The notes: generated by a model from the letters alone, not told the origin. 64,000 nt of DNA from Opitutaceae bacterium (GCA_041395105.1 JAWLBB010000002.1:310001-374000); one strand, 5' to 3'. Numbered from the stretch's first letter, positions 44,468-54,341 are shown. Translations and numbers: made by a program.

Positions 44468-45082
44468 TCAATGATGGATATAGAGGTAGCCGCCCTGAGC
44501 GAGGACTTCGGCCACGATCGGCATGGCATCTCGGGAGACCGCCGGACAGCCCAGACTGCGGCCCACACCCGCGCCGTTGCCCGAGAGTATGTTCTCCAAG
44601 AGTGAGCCCAGCGACACGTAGTCCGCGCCGTGGATGACAATGTCACGGGCAAAGGCCTGGTCGTTCAGGCCAGGATCGAGCCCTTCCAACCGAAGAGCGA
44701 TTCCATGGTCGCCATCGTAGAGGTCGAGAATCCGGTATAGGCCAAGGCTCGACTGATTGGAGTCCAACTCGTTGGAGAAGGAAACCGCTGTAACGTAGTC
44801 GCCGCTGTTGCGTGCATGGGCCACAAGGTAGGTGCCGACCAGATCACCAGCGGCATCGTAGAGAGCCAGGCGTCGATGCCATCCGGGACGGGAATAATCG
44901 ACCACCGCGAGTCCGCGAATCGAGGATCGTTCGTCAGCCCGCAGCTTCCCCAATCGTGCCTGGGCCGCCGCATAGGCCTCCGCGCCCGGACGGGCTGCCA
45001 TCCAGAAAAGGATCGAAGCTGTCATCGCGAGGACGATGACCGGACCCCCGACGGACCACAGGATAACCCTCAGCTTCGTCAT
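44468..45082 (-). CDS. YkuD_2-family (L,D-transpeptidase-like) protein
   Basis: The 204-residue protein has an N-terminal membrane helix (VGGPVIVLAMTASILFWMA). The catalytic half shows VVDYSRPGWHRRLALYD, ARNSGDYVTAVSFSNELDS, SSLGLYRI, LRLEGLDPGLNDQAFARDIVIHGADYVS and the terminal GRSLGCPAVS. These are the HG and SxGC motifs of murein L,D-transpeptidases of the PF13645 group. The catalytic Cys is in SLGCPAVS. It should act on peptidoglycan in the periplasm. It stands apart from neighbouring genes. Confidence 0.87.
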   Translation of the reverse strand: MTKLRVILWSVGGPVIVLAMTASILFWMAARPGAEAYAAAQARLGKLRADERSSIRGLAVVDYSRPGWHRRLALYDAAGDLVGTYLVAHARNSGDYVTAVSFSNELDSNQSSLGLYRILDLYDGDHGIALRLEGLDPGLNDQAFARDIVIHGADYVSLGSLLENILSGNGAGVGRSLGCPAVSRDAMPIVAEVLAQGGYLYIHH

Positions 45083-45165
45083 TGCCTCGCCGCCGACCCG
45101 ACCGGTCTGTGACCCGCGCAGATTTCAAACCGGAATCGTTTCGCGATCGTGTCGTTCAAGGTGCG

Positions 45166-46407
45166 CTAAATCTTCTCCATCGACCTTTCCGCCAGACCGC
45201 CGGCGGCGGGAAAAAACCGGTAGTCGGCCAAATCAACTTCCCTTCCCGGTCTTGCCCATTCGATGCCGGCTTCACTGAACAGTTGCCCCCTGCGGAAGGC
45301 CTGGTCCAAAACCGGACCCAGCCCCTCGATAATTGTGCGCTGGTCGTCGCCCTCGTCGATTGTCTCCAGCAGTTCGCGGGGAATCCGGTGAATCACGGAC
45401 GATTCGTGAAGGCCGTTGATTGCCAGCGCGTGAGAGGCCGCGCTTTCCGTGGTACAGACAAAGGCGGAGGGATCGGTCAGCCGGTTGGTGACCGCGGTGC
45501 CCATCGCATGCCTCTGATTCCCGGTCGAGGGTGTAACCTGAAACGGTTCCTCCTCCCCATCGCGGTAAATCCGGCACTCTCCGTGGACCGACCACTCGAC
45601 CCGACCGCGTTCCGCCTCGATCACAATCTCCGGATCGATCTTTTCGCGACTACTGTGGGTCGCATGAAAGAGAATCGAGATTCCCGAATCCGTAAGGGCT
45701 CGAATGCATCCCGTGTCAAAACTCTGAATGGCCTGGGCACGATAGAGTTCTCCCTCAACCCGGATCGGCTTCGCCGTCTCCGGAAGACTCTTCCCGGCGA
45801 GGAAGAAGAGAAGATGCAGGTAATGAGAGAGTGCATTGTGCAGAGGCGAATCAAGGACCCAGCGCCCACCGACCCGCAGGTGCCCCGCCCAATTATTCCG
45901 TCCGTAATAGGAGAACGAGCGCGGCCAGAGGCCCCTGCCCTTCATGGAGCGAACCCGGCCCAGTTCGCCCGAGAGCAGAATCGCCTTCAACTGATGGGCA
46001 TGAGGACTGTAGACTTCCTGAAATCCCACAGCGGCGAACCGACCTGTTGATCGCTCTGTCGCCTGGATGTCCCGGACTTCCTGGATGGTCGGAGCGAGCG
46101 GCTTCTCCACAAGAACATTCCACCCCGCCTCGAGGGCTTGGATGGTCATGGGTGCATGAAAATGAATCGGCGTCGGAAGAAAGCAGATATCCACCTGCCC
46201 GTTCAGCGCCTGAAGCATGGATTGGTAGTCGTCGAAGATCCGGCATCCCATGGCGGAAAGTTCCGCAACAATCTCGGCTTCATCCACCCGATTGATGATT
46301 GTCGCCCCGACCGGTTTGAGCCGACCGGCCAAGACCTCGTCCCGCATGAGGTTGTAGTGAACCCTTCCGTATCCCGACACCCCGACAATCGCTGAGTTCA
46401 AGCTCAT
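45166..46407 (-). CDS. Gfo/Idh/MocA-family oxidoreductase
   Basis: The protein is about 413 residues, starting at the ATG at 46407 (MSLNSAIVGVSGYGRVHY), with a GGTGG upstream. The N-terminal Rossmann fold has VGVSGYGRVHY in the dinucleotide-binding loop, and the conserved lysine is in VLVEKPLAPT. The C-terminal domain has FDTGCIRALTDSGISILF. Such enzymes use NAD(P)H to oxidise or reduce sugars, inositols or amino sugars; the exact substrate is not readable. It is a monocistronic minus-strand gene. Confidence 0.86.
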   Translation of the reverse strand: MSLNSAIVGVSGYGRVHYNLMRDEVLAGRLKPVGATIINRVDEAEIVAELSAMGCRIFDDYQSMLQALNGQVDICFLPTPIHFHAPMTIQALEAGWNVLVEKPLAPTIQEVRDIQATERSTGRFAAVGFQEVYSPHAHQLKAILLSGELGRVRSMKGRGLWPRSFSYYGRNNWAGHLRVGGRWVLDSPLHNALSHYLHLLFFLAGKSLPETAKPIRVEGELYRAQAIQSFDTGCIRALTDSGISILFHATHSSREKIDPEIVIEAERGRVEWSVHGECRIYRDGEEEPFQVTPSTGNQRHAMGTAVTNRLTDPSAFVCTTESAASHALAINGLHESSVIHRIPRELLETIDEGDDQRTIIEGLGPVLDQAFRRGQLFSEAGIEWARPGREVDLADYRFFPAAGGLAERSMEKI

Positions 46408-46682
46408 GGAACCACCGTCGAGGTATTGGTCTTTCCCGTCCGGAATCCGCGATTGAGATACGCGTTGAGCCTGCAAAAGGCGAACTCACTCAGCGACGCT
46501 CTTCCCGGAAACAAGTAAGGCATGAAAGTGAATCCATTACCTCAGCCAATCCGCAGAATGGCAATCACCTTTCTGAAGCCGGCATCGCCCGATTGTCCCG
46601 CGAGCCGGCCACCCGGTGCCGATCCCGGGAAATGCCCGACCCATCGGCCCCGACCGAAATTCCTCGACCGGAACCGGAGCCG

Positions 46683-47357
46683 TCAATTCCTGCCGCGCAG
46701 GAGGATCAGGTAAAGAAGGTTCATCAGGGACGAGACAAAGGCGGCGACATAAGTGAGGGCGGCGGCGTTGAGGGTTTGGGAAACCCCCGGCATCTCGTCG
46801 CGGCTGAGGATGCCCAGGCCGACCAGTTCCGCCTTGGCCCGACGGCTGGCGTCGAACTCGACCGGGAGGGTGATGAGCTGGAAAATGGTCAGGACGAAGT
46901 AGCACATGATTCCGACATCAAGCATGATCCCCCCGATGCCGCCAAAGAACAGACCGCCGATCATGACGATTGGAAGAATCTGTGAGCTGATCTGCGTGAT
47001 CGGGACGAGGGTCATCCTGGCCTTCAAAGCCTTGTAGCCGACCTTGTGCTGAATGGCATGCCCCGCCTCGTGGGCGGCCACTCCGAGAGCGGCGAGACTG
47101 GTGCCACGATAGTTCTCCTCGCTCAGGGCGAGTCGCTTGTTCAACGGGTCATAGTGATCGGTCAGGTGACCCCGGATGGGGATAATCTCCACGTCACGGA
47201 TACCCGCTTTGGCCATGACCGCTTCAGCCGCCTCGCGGCCGGTGATCCGGCCCCTCGAGGGGATGCGCACATTCTTGTTGTAGGCACTCGACACCCGCAT
47301 CTGGGCATAGAGTCCGAAGATGATGGTCGGGATAATGAAAAGGAGAAAGTAGCTCAT
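46683..47357 (-). CDS. Zinc metallopeptidase, YugP-type
   Basis: The protein is about 224 residues, starting at the ATG at 47357 (MSYFLLFIIPTIIFGLY). One N-terminal membrane helix, the zinc motif HEAGH in GVAAHEAGHAIQHKVGY, and two or three later membrane helices (QILPIVMIGGLFFGG, ICYFVLTIFQLITLPVEFDASRRA) are typical of the YugP/neutral zinc metallopeptidase family. The third zinc ligand is likely in the EFDAS motif. The function is unknown in most bacteria. Confidence 0.9.
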   Translation of the reverse strand: MSYFLLFIIPTIIFGLYAQMRVSSAYNKNVRIPSRGRITGREAAEAVMAKAGIRDVEIIPIRGHLTDHYDPLNKRLALSEENYRGTSLAALGVAAHEAGHAIQHKVGYKALKARMTLVPITQISSQILPIVMIGGLFFGGIGGIMLDVGIMCYFVLTIFQLITLPVEFDASRRAKAELVGLGILSRDEMPGVSQTLNAAALTYVAAFVSSLMNLLYLILLRGRN

Positions 47358-47610
47358 GGTGATACGTCTGTTGCCTGAGACTAGCAGAATTCCCGCCAGG
47401 TTCCAGCGAGGACGGTCGATTCCCAAGCAGATTTGATCAGCGTCCAGACCGCTCTTTCCCGACTGTCACGGAGGCTGTCCTCCCGGAATCGACAGCGGAT
47501 CGGGGCATCTGACTTCCCTGCAGATCCGGTCTGTTCCCTCTCTGATTGGCCCGCTTTGCCATTCCAGAACTGAGACGGGATGACACATGCCTGTGCCATC
47601 CCATCGGCCA

Positions 47611-48759
47611 TTACGACAACTCCGGAACGTCGACCCAGGCGCGTTTGGCCCAGGAATCCAGCCCCAGCTCCGCGAGTTGCACACCCTTGGCGCCTTCGAG
47701 CAGACTCCAGCGGAACGGCTCATCCAGAACCACGTGGCGGAGGAAGAGCTCCCACTGGACCTTGAAGGCGTTGTCGTAAATCGCGTTGGTCGGCACCCGC
47801 TCCCAGTTTTCGTAGAAGTCGATCGGACTGTCTATATCCGGATTCCAGATACACTTGGGCGTCATCGTGCCGTGTTGGATGACACAATCACGCAGACCGG
47901 CCACGGCCGAACCCTTGGTGCCGTCGACCTGGAGGGTCAGGAGATCATCGCGCCGTACCCGCACCGCCCAGGAACTGTTGAAGTTGCAGACAACCCCGTT
48001 CTTCAATTCGAAGGTGGCATAGGCCGAATCGTCGGCCGTGCAGACGTAAGGCTTGCCCTGCTCGTCCCAACGCTTTTTCACGTGGGTGGCCCCGAGGCAG
48101 GAAAGCGAACTGACCTCGCCGAACAGGTTGTCGATGACATACCGCCAGTGGCAGAGCATATCAACGATGATGCCCCCGTCGTCCTCCTTGCGGTAGTTCC
48201 AGGAGGGACGCTGACAGGGCTGGAGATCACCCTCAAAGACCCAGTAGCCGAATTCCCCCCGCACCGAGAGGATTTCACCGAAAAAGCCGGAATCGATAAG
48301 CAGCTTGAGCTTGAGCAGGCCCGGCAGCCAGAGTTTGTCCTGGACCACTCCGTTCTTCAGACCGGCCGCGGTCGCCTCGTGAAAGAGGGCGAGCGCGTCC
48401 GCCGAACTGGTGGCGGTCGGCTTTTCGCAGTAAAGGTGCTTGCCCGCGGCAATTGCCTTGCGAACACCGACGGGCCGCTGACCGGTCAGGGTCGAGTCGA
48501 AATACACCTCGTAGTTCTTGTCGCTGAGAACCGAATCCAGGTCGGTGGAAAACTTCTCGACCCCCGCCCGCTTCGCCAGGGCGCCGAGTCGATCCGCGCT
48601 CCGCCCGACGAGGATAGGGTCGGGCAGGATGACGCTGCCATCGGACGACTTGACACCGCCCTGGTCGATGATCGCCTTGATCGACCGGAGGAGGTGCTGG
48701 TTGGTGCCCATGCGTCCGGTGACGCCGTTCATGATGATGCCGATTTTCCGAGTCTTCAT
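47611..48759 (-). CDS. Gfo/Idh/MocA-family oxidoreductase, AraC-linked
   Basis: The 382-residue protein begins MKTRKIGIIMNGVTGRMGTN, an unusual nucleotide-binding loop with MNGVTGRMG. The conserved lysine is in LYCEKPTATSSADAL. The C-terminal domain includes DDGGIIVDMLCHWRYVIDN, containing the aspartate and histidine typical of the active site, and WNPDIDSPIDFYENWE. It is probably a sugar or polyol dehydrogenase. It is divergent from an AraC regulator; the shared region has a two-half-site operator candidate, which suggests substrate-dependent control. Confidence 0.87.
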   Translation of the reverse strand: MKTRKIGIIMNGVTGRMGTNQHLLRSIKAIIDQGGVKSSDGSVILPDPILVGRSADRLGALAKRAGVEKFSTDLDSVLSDKNYEVYFDSTLTGQRPVGVRKAIAAGKHLYCEKPTATSSADALALFHEATAAGLKNGVVQDKLWLPGLLKLKLLIDSGFFGEILSVRGEFGYWVFEGDLQPCQRPSWNYRKEDDGGIIVDMLCHWRYVIDNLFGEVSSLSCLGATHVKKRWDEQGKPYVCTADDSAYATFELKNGVVCNFNSSWAVRVRRDDLLTLQVDGTKGSAVAGLRDCVIQHGTMTPKCIWNPDIDSPIDFYENWERVPTNAIYDNAFKVQWELFLRHVVLDEPFRWSLLEGAKGVQLAELGLDSWAKRAWVDVPELS

Positions 48760-48826
48760 AATGGATTGAGGGGAAAAGGTTGAGGAAAGCGCCGCCCATC
48801 ATACACGCGGCGGAATCAATGTGTTA

Positions 48827-48860
48827 GGACAAAAACGACATAAAATTGGACAAAAACGAC
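48827..48860 (+). promoter_or_regulatory. Tandem 13-bp half-sites, AraC operator candidate
   Basis: GGACAAAAACGAC occurs at 48827-48839 and again at 48848-48860, a spacing of 21 bp, i.e. two helical turns. AraC-family dimers bind such direct repeats. It lies between the divergent oxidoreductase gene and the AraC gene. Confidence 0.65.
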
Positions 48861-48902
48861 TTAGAGCTCGCACCGATCCCCCCCGACCGCCAAACTGAAA
48901 GA

Positions 48903-49712
48903 ATGCCGGCATGGAGTCCGATTCTCGTCCAGAAGGTGGAGATCCAAGCGCTCAATCTCTCGATCCGCAAGCTCCAGCTCAATCGGCACCGTCAGGCCGA
49001 GGTTGGACTGCACCACCACGAGACGCCTCAGATCATCCTCTACCTGTCGGGTTCCGGTCGCCAGCGAATTGCCTCCCGCAGCCATCCAGTCAGGTCAGGT
49101 GATCTTTTTCTCATCCCCGGCGGGATCAACCATGGATTCACCACTGAAGGTTCCTCGCAGCCACTCTCCCTGGTCCTCGACTACGAACGGACGGATCGCC
49201 GACTGATCCGTGCACGCCACCGCAGGCTCGGGCCGCGGATCATCAACGAACTGCATGCCCACCTGAGTCGGATTCCGCCCAAAGGCCGTCTCGGACTTTC
49301 CGACTATGCCACCGTCATCAGCGTGGTTGCCAGACTCTTCGAACTGAGTCGACGGCCGCGCCCCGAATCGACCGGGAACCCGAGCGTGTCCGAACGCACC
49401 GAAAACCTCCTGAGACGGCCCGAGGCCGACAGCCTTCCCTTGCGCCAGATCGCCCGGGAAGCCGGATTCGCACCCGACTACCTCAACCGAAGACTCAAGG
49501 CGGAAACGGGCCGGGGCCTCCGGAAGACTCGCGACGCCATCCGTCTCGAAAGAGCCAATCAATCCCTCCAGACCGACCGCAGTGTGGCCGAGGCGGCCCA
49601 CCGCGCCGGCTTCACGGATCCCGCTTACTTCTCACGGTGGTATCGCAAACAGACCGGAATGACGCCGAGCGCCTTTCGACGCGAAACCCATTGGAAAACG
49701 GGCGGTCGCTGA
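48903..49712 (+). CDS. AraC-family transcriptional regulator with cupin sensor
   Basis: The protein is about 269 residues. I start it at the ATG at 48903 (MPAWSPILVQKVEIQALN); a TTG at 48846 would place the start inside the operator candidate. The N-terminal cupin part has HHHETPQIILYLSGSGRQRI and SGDLFLIPGGINHGF. Two helix-turn-helix motifs follow: LRQIAREAGFAPDYLNRRL and VAEAAHRAGFTDPAYFSRWYRKQTGMTPS. It should activate its divergent partner gene in response to a sugar-like ligand. Confidence 0.88.
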   Translation: MPAWSPILVQKVEIQALNLSIRKLQLNRHRQAEVGLHHHETPQIILYLSGSGRQRIASRSHPVRSGDLFLIPGGINHGFTTEGSSQPLSLVLDYERTDRRLIRARHRRLGPRIINELHAHLSRIPPKGRLGLSDYATVISVVARLFELSRRPRPESTGNPSVSERTENLLRRPEADSLPLRQIAREAGFAPDYLNRRLKAETGRGLRKTRDAIRLERANQSLQTDRSVAEAAHRAGFTDPAYFSRWYRKQTGMTPSAFRRETHWKTGGR

Positions 49713-50004
49713 CGAGAATCCCGTATTCCTTTCCTGCCTGGAGCGCTAACAACCGGGTCCAGGACCAGCGGTGAGGCCGATCGGATTCGAATTCGGTCGC
49801 GCAGGTCTGTCCCGAGGGGCAACGCACGTCCGGGGAGCACGACCCTCCTTCCGGAATCGGTTGGAAGGCGGTCCTCCTGTCCGATCCGCAGACTCTCCTG
49901 AGCCGGAGACAGGGCCGCCGGACGGCTTGCCATGGCACGTGTTCATGTCGTCGTGGAGGATCCGGAATCCCGAATGGATGCCAGAGGACCGAGACAAGGC
50001 CGCC

Positions 50005-51660
50005 CTACTTGTCCTCGCCGATCGGCTGCAATGAAACCCTGGAATAAAGGTGATGATCGACGGCATTGCGTCCCCATCCCCGGACTTCCGGCCGGATCAG
50101 GTAATTGCGACGGTAAAAGTAGAGCGGCATGACGGCCATGTCCTCAAGCAGGATCGCCTCGGCCTGCTGGTAGAGGGACTCCCGGATGACCGGATCCAAT
50201 TCCCGGTCCGCCCGATGCACGAGCTGCGCATAGGCCTCATTCTTCCACCGGCTGCTGTTGTTGGGATTGTCCGGCAGAAGCAACTGGGCGAAGACCGAAA
50301 CATCGTCATACTGAGGAACCCACCCGGCCCGCGCCACCGAAAAATCCCCGGTATCTCTTGTATCCAGGTAGACCTTCCACTCCTGATTGAAGAGACGGAC
50401 GTCCACATTCAGGTTGACCCGCCACATCTGCTGGATCGTTTCCGCAACCAGTCGGTGTGATTCCGAGGTGTTGTAGAGCAGCTCAAAGGTGGGGAAGCCC
50501 TCGCCCCCGGGATAGCCGGCCTCCGCAAGGAGCCGTTTCGCTTCCGCCACGTCTTCGTGAATGACCGTCGCCGGTTCATAGTGGATGGAAAGAGGTGAGA
50601 AAAAGGAATAGGCCGGCTCTTCCCCACCCCCGACCACTTTTTCGACCAGCAGCGATCGATTCACGGCAAGACTCAAGGCCCGCCGCACCCTCGCGTCGTC
50701 AAACGGCGGTTTCTCCACATTGAAAAGGTAATAGTAGATTCCAAGGTAGGGATCACTGCGGTAGGAAGCGTCGCCACTCTCCCGATAAACCGGAATCTTG
50801 GTCAAAGGCAGGCCGTTCGTCACATGGAGCTGCCCCGCCCGAAAACTGCGTTCCTCACTTTCCACGCTGTCGACGGGAAGAAATTCGATCGCGTTGAGGG
50901 CTACCGTTTCCCGTCCCCAATAGTTGGGATTCGCTACCACCCGTACCACGTCATTCGGTCGCCACTTCTCAAGGACAAAGGGACCATTGCCCACGAGACT
51001 TCCCGGCCGGGTCCATCCGCTACCCCGCTCCGCCATTCCCCCACTTGCAAGAACGCTGGGAGGATGAACCGGGAAAAAAGCATTGTGCCGGAGCATGCTC
51101 AGAAAATAGGGCACCGGATAGCCCATTTCGATCCGGAGGGTGTACCGATCCGGAGCGGCGACACCGACAAGGCTGAAATCCTCCGTCCGCCCGGTCCGAT
51201 AGTCTTCCGCACCCCGAATCACCCGCAGCAGATTCAGGTAGGTGTTTCCGAGGCCCGGCGTAAGGGCGCGCCTCAACGAGAACACCCAATCGGCTGCTGT
51301 CAACGGATCGCCGTTCGACCAACGTCCGTCTTCTCTCAAGTGAAATGTGTAGACCAGACCGTCCGCGGAGACTTCCCAATCCCGGGCGGCTGCCGGAATC
51401 AGCTCCAGGGTCTCGGGATCCGCGGTCACCAGAGGCTCGAAGAGTGCGACTTCGATCCTGAACTCCGGAATGCCCGTCGTGACGTGGGGATCCAGGTCCT
51501 CCGGCTCGGCCCCGTTTCCGATGATCAGGGTTCCCGTGCGCACCCCGACCTCAACCGCTGTTTCACGCCGGCCACATCCGGTCCCGGCCAGCATAAGGTC
51601 CAAGACGACCGCCGTGCAGGCCAGAAACCGGAAACTGCAGCGGCGGGTTCGGGAACTCAT
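50005..51660 (-). CDS. Peptide/oligopeptide ABC-transporter substrate-binding lipoprotein (OppA-like)
   Basis: The protein is about 551 residues, starting at the ATG at 51660 that overlaps the cupin stop by four bases. The lipobox is LAGTGC. The fold is the family 5 solute-binding type, with GNGAEPEDLDPHVTTGIPEFR, WSNGDPLTAADWVFSLRRAL, PYFLSMLRHNAFFPVHP and ARVRRALSLAVNRSLLV. It delivers oligopeptides to an ABC importer in most bacteria. No permease or ATPase genes are next to it here, so it may work with a transporter elsewhere or in signalling. Confidence 0.86.
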   Translation of the reverse strand: MSSRTRRCSFRFLACTAVVLDLMLAGTGCGRRETAVEVGVRTGTLIIGNGAEPEDLDPHVTTGIPEFRIEVALFEPLVTADPETLELIPAAARDWEVSADGLVYTFHLREDGRWSNGDPLTAADWVFSLRRALTPGLGNTYLNLLRVIRGAEDYRTGRTEDFSLVGVAAPDRYTLRIEMGYPVPYFLSMLRHNAFFPVHPPSVLASGGMAERGSGWTRPGSLVGNGPFVLEKWRPNDVVRVVANPNYWGRETVALNAIEFLPVDSVESEERSFRAGQLHVTNGLPLTKIPVYRESGDASYRSDPYLGIYYYLFNVEKPPFDDARVRRALSLAVNRSLLVEKVVGGGEEPAYSFFSPLSIHYEPATVIHEDVAEAKRLLAEAGYPGGEGFPTFELLYNTSESHRLVAETIQQMWRVNLNVDVRLFNQEWKVYLDTRDTGDFSVARAGWVPQYDDVSVFAQLLLPDNPNNSSRWKNEAYAQLVHRADRELDPVIRESLYQQAEAILLEDMAVMPLYFYRRNYLIRPEVRGWGRNAVDHHLYSRVSLQPIGEDK

Positions 51661-52112
51661 CCACCGGGCTTCTTCGTGCATTGCGGCTGCGCGCCCGCAG
51701 GGAGCGGCGGGGTCTCACCGACCCCGGCAGGAGGAAGGGTGCCATCCAGCTCCTGTCGCCAATGGGCCACATCGCCCCCCGGACAGTAAATGTAGATCAT
51801 GTGAAGGGGCTCGCTGCCGGTGTTGGTGAGCTGGTGAAACTTGGTCGGAGTCAGGTAAACGGCTTGGCCGGCCTCGATCTGCTGCCTCTCCGTATCCACA
51901 CAGATCTCACCCTTTCCCTGAACGACAAAATAGACCTCCTCCTGATCCTGATTGTGCCAAGGCACCTGTCCCCCGTTGGGTTCGAGCACGACATAGCCCA
52001 TGGCGAAGCCTTTGGCCTCGATTGGCTGCCCCCCCTGCCCGATCATGCCACGCGTCCAACGGCGCGCGGGAAAACAACGTCCTTCGATTTTGGCGAGATC
52101 GGCGATAATCAT
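51657..52112 (-). CDS. Cupin-domain protein
   Basis: The 151-residue protein has a single conserved beta-barrel cupin with the metal motif WHNQDQEEVYFVVQGKGEI and a second part KFHQLTNTGSEPLHMIYIY. The tail is Pro-rich and ends in QCTKKPGG. Cupins of this size are often sugar isomerases or metal-binding regulators; no specific activity can be named. Its end overlaps the OppA-like gene by four bases, so the two are co-translated. Confidence 0.82.
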   Translation of the reverse strand: MIIADLAKIEGRCFPARRWTRGMIGQGGQPIEAKGFAMGYVVLEPNGGQVPWHNQDQEEVYFVVQGKGEICVDTERQQIEAGQAVYLTPTKFHQLTNTGSEPLHMIYIYCPGGDVAHWRQELDGTLPPAGVGETPPLPAGAQPQCTKKPGG

Positions 52113-52193
52113 ACCGGATGACTAAACCCGCCGGGACGCACGGCAAGCCTGAAGCTTCTGAAAAGAGAAACCCGACGCCTTCGCCCGGACCGT

Positions 52194-54341
52194 TCAGAAC
52201 GGGAATCCGATTGAGAAATGAAGGGTGCCGCCCGGGTCGAGTGGCCGGGGGTTTAGATTGTAGCCGTATTCCAGACGGACCGGTCCGATGACCGTGTTGT
52301 AACGCAAGCCAAGACCGATCGAGTAGAGGCTCTCCGTCGCCGGATAATCGGAGATCGAGGCGGCATTGAAGGTGGAGTCTGAAAAGCCGATCAGGGAAAC
52401 CTGGGAGTTGAGGGCCTGCTCCAGCTCGATATTGACAACGAAGGAGCTCTCGGCACCGATCACGACCCCGGTGGCATCGCGGGGAGCCGCTTCCCCTTCG
52501 ATGTAGCCACGCACGGAATTCTCACCTCCCGGAAAGAATCGTTTATTGGCCGGAAGGTCATCGTCGTCGCGATAGGTGAAAGCGAACCCGTGTCTGAACC
52601 CGACGTGAATGCGCAGTCCGTCCCGGATCGGTTGATGCCAGGAAGCAGTGAAGGTGAAACGCTGGTAATCGATATTCGCACCGATTTTCCGGCTGGAGGT
52701 CTCGGTCTCGGCGTAAATCCGATAACCGGTGGTGGGCGCGAGCGGATTATCTCGACGGTCATGGGTAAGGTCGAGCCGGATGGTTGCGGCGAGAACATCA
52801 TCCGGAGTCTCCTCGGGCGGGAGCAGACTGTCCTCTGTCCCGAGGTACTCAAAATTGTAGCTGAGCGCAAAGTCGGTCCGGATCGCCTCCACGAAGCGGC
52901 GAACCCCGGCCGAGACACCGGTCTCGAGACGGCTGAAGGAGATTTCTTCCCGACGCAGTCCGTAGGCCCGAAAGGTCCCGTCCAGGTTCTCCCCGAATAA
53001 CTCGGGAACGGTGTAGGTGTAGTCGGCGTTGCTCGATTTCATCGATTGCACCAGTTTGAGCCGGCTGCGATGCGCCCGTCCGAAAAGGTTGAAATTGCCC
53101 ATCTCGATGCCTCCGCGGAACTGCTCATAACTCCCGTATCCAAAAAGCAGGCTAACGTCCATCGTCTTGCCCTCCTCCATTTCAAAAACCACGTCACGGG
53201 TGACCTCATCGACCGGGACCTGCCGGTAGTGCACGCTCTTGAATGCGCCAAGCCGACGGAGTCGCACACGGGCGTCTTCCAATTCCAGGGGATTGAGGAC
53301 CGCCCCGTCAAGGAGCCCGGTACGGCGCTCGACCGTCCCCAGATGCGTACGCTCCAATCCGACGAACCGAACATTGTTGAGACGAATGACCGGCCCGGTG
53401 AAGACTTCGCCGACTACCTGGACCTCCCGGTCGCCCTCTTCCTGGGTGAGCGACTCGATCCGCCAGTCCAGTTTCGTGTCCGCAAAACCCAGTCCGTAGA
53501 ACTGCTGCCGGAGAGCCAAAGCCTCATCCTGCAGCCAGAGGTCGGAATAGGGTTGCTCCGCTTCCATGGCGACAACCGGGGGTTGCGGCGGCGGATTCTC
53601 CGGACTGGAAATCGACCACTCCAACGATCCGATGAGGGTCCGTGCGCCCTCGCGGACCGAAATCACCGCCGATACCCCGCCCGTCTCATGGTCGATCTTC
53701 AATTCGGAAGCGGTGGCCGCCGCCTCACGGTAGCCCAGTCGTCGAAGTGTTTCCGCCAGGCTGAACAAACCACGCTGGAGGATGGCCGGGGTATAAAGCC
53801 GGTCCTTGGTCGAGCTGTATAGAAGACCGGTCAGGCGAAAGAAACCAATGGCTTCGCTTTCCGGGATCCGGGTGAGGCCGTCGAAGGAAATCTGATCGAA
53901 GTAATAGCGATTGCCCCGTTCGATGCGAAAGAGCGCGCTTCGCGCCCTCAGTGGCCGGGGAAGAGGCTCAAACGCCTCATCACTGAACCCATGCTTGAGG
54001 ACCGAGCCGTCGGTCCTTTCGATTTCCGCCGTGACGGTCGCCTTGAGAAATCCATCCTGCCCGACCCGGGACAGGATGATGAGGGCGGCATCCTCGAGAT
54101 AACTGGCCGTAAAAACCGGGTGTGCCACACCCTCCTCGTTGAGAGCGAGAATGGTCCGCTTGATCCTCAGGTTGCCGATCAGCCCGTAACCGCTGATGGA
54201 GAGAGCGGCCGGTTCCTCCGTGGGCGAAGGCGGCTCGCTTCCGCCCACCGGGGCCAAGATGGTGAGAAACAGGACGATGGCGCCTCCGATCCGAAGGAAT
54301 CGCCGCCGGCACGGGGCAGGCTTGCAGGAAGCCCGGCTCAT
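52194..54341 (-). CDS. TamA/BamA-like outer-membrane assembly protein (Omp85)
   Basis: The protein is about 715 residues, starting at the ATG at 54341 that overlaps the tamB stop by four bases. After a signal segment (IGGAIVLFLTILAPVGGS) come POTRA-type repeats (GRTLIGSLEWSI, FTGPVIRLNNVRFVGLERT, GRVSAVISVREG-like). The C-terminal half is the 16-strand Omp85 barrel, including the conserved FFPGGENSVRGY and terminal LHFSIGFPF. With TamB it forms an assembly/transport system spanning the envelope. It is the second gene of the tamB-tamA operon. Confidence 0.88.
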   Translation of the reverse strand: MSRASCKPAPCRRRFLRIGGAIVLFLTILAPVGGSEPPSPTEEPAALSISGYGLIGNLRIKRTILALNEEGVAHPVFTASYLEDAALIILSRVGQDGFLKATVTAEIERTDGSVLKHGFSDEAFEPLPRPLRARSALFRIERGNRYYFDQISFDGLTRIPESEAIGFFRLTGLLYSSTKDRLYTPAILQRGLFSLAETLRRLGYREAAATASELKIDHETGGVSAVISVREGARTLIGSLEWSISSPENPPPQPPVVAMEAEQPYSDLWLQDEALALRQQFYGLGFADTKLDWRIESLTQEEGDREVQVVGEVFTGPVIRLNNVRFVGLERTHLGTVERRTGLLDGAVLNPLELEDARVRLRRLGAFKSVHYRQVPVDEVTRDVVFEMEEGKTMDVSLLFGYGSYEQFRGGIEMGNFNLFGRAHRSRLKLVQSMKSSNADYTYTVPELFGENLDGTFRAYGLRREEISFSRLETGVSAGVRRFVEAIRTDFALSYNFEYLGTEDSLLPPEETPDDVLAATIRLDLTHDRRDNPLAPTTGYRIYAETETSSRKIGANIDYQRFTFTASWHQPIRDGLRIHVGFRHGFAFTYRDDDDLPANKRFFPGGENSVRGYIEGEAAPRDATGVVIGAESSFVVNIELEQALNSQVSLIGFSDSTFNAASISDYPATESLYSIGLGLRYNTVIGPVRLEYGYNLNPRPLDPGGTLHFSIGFPF

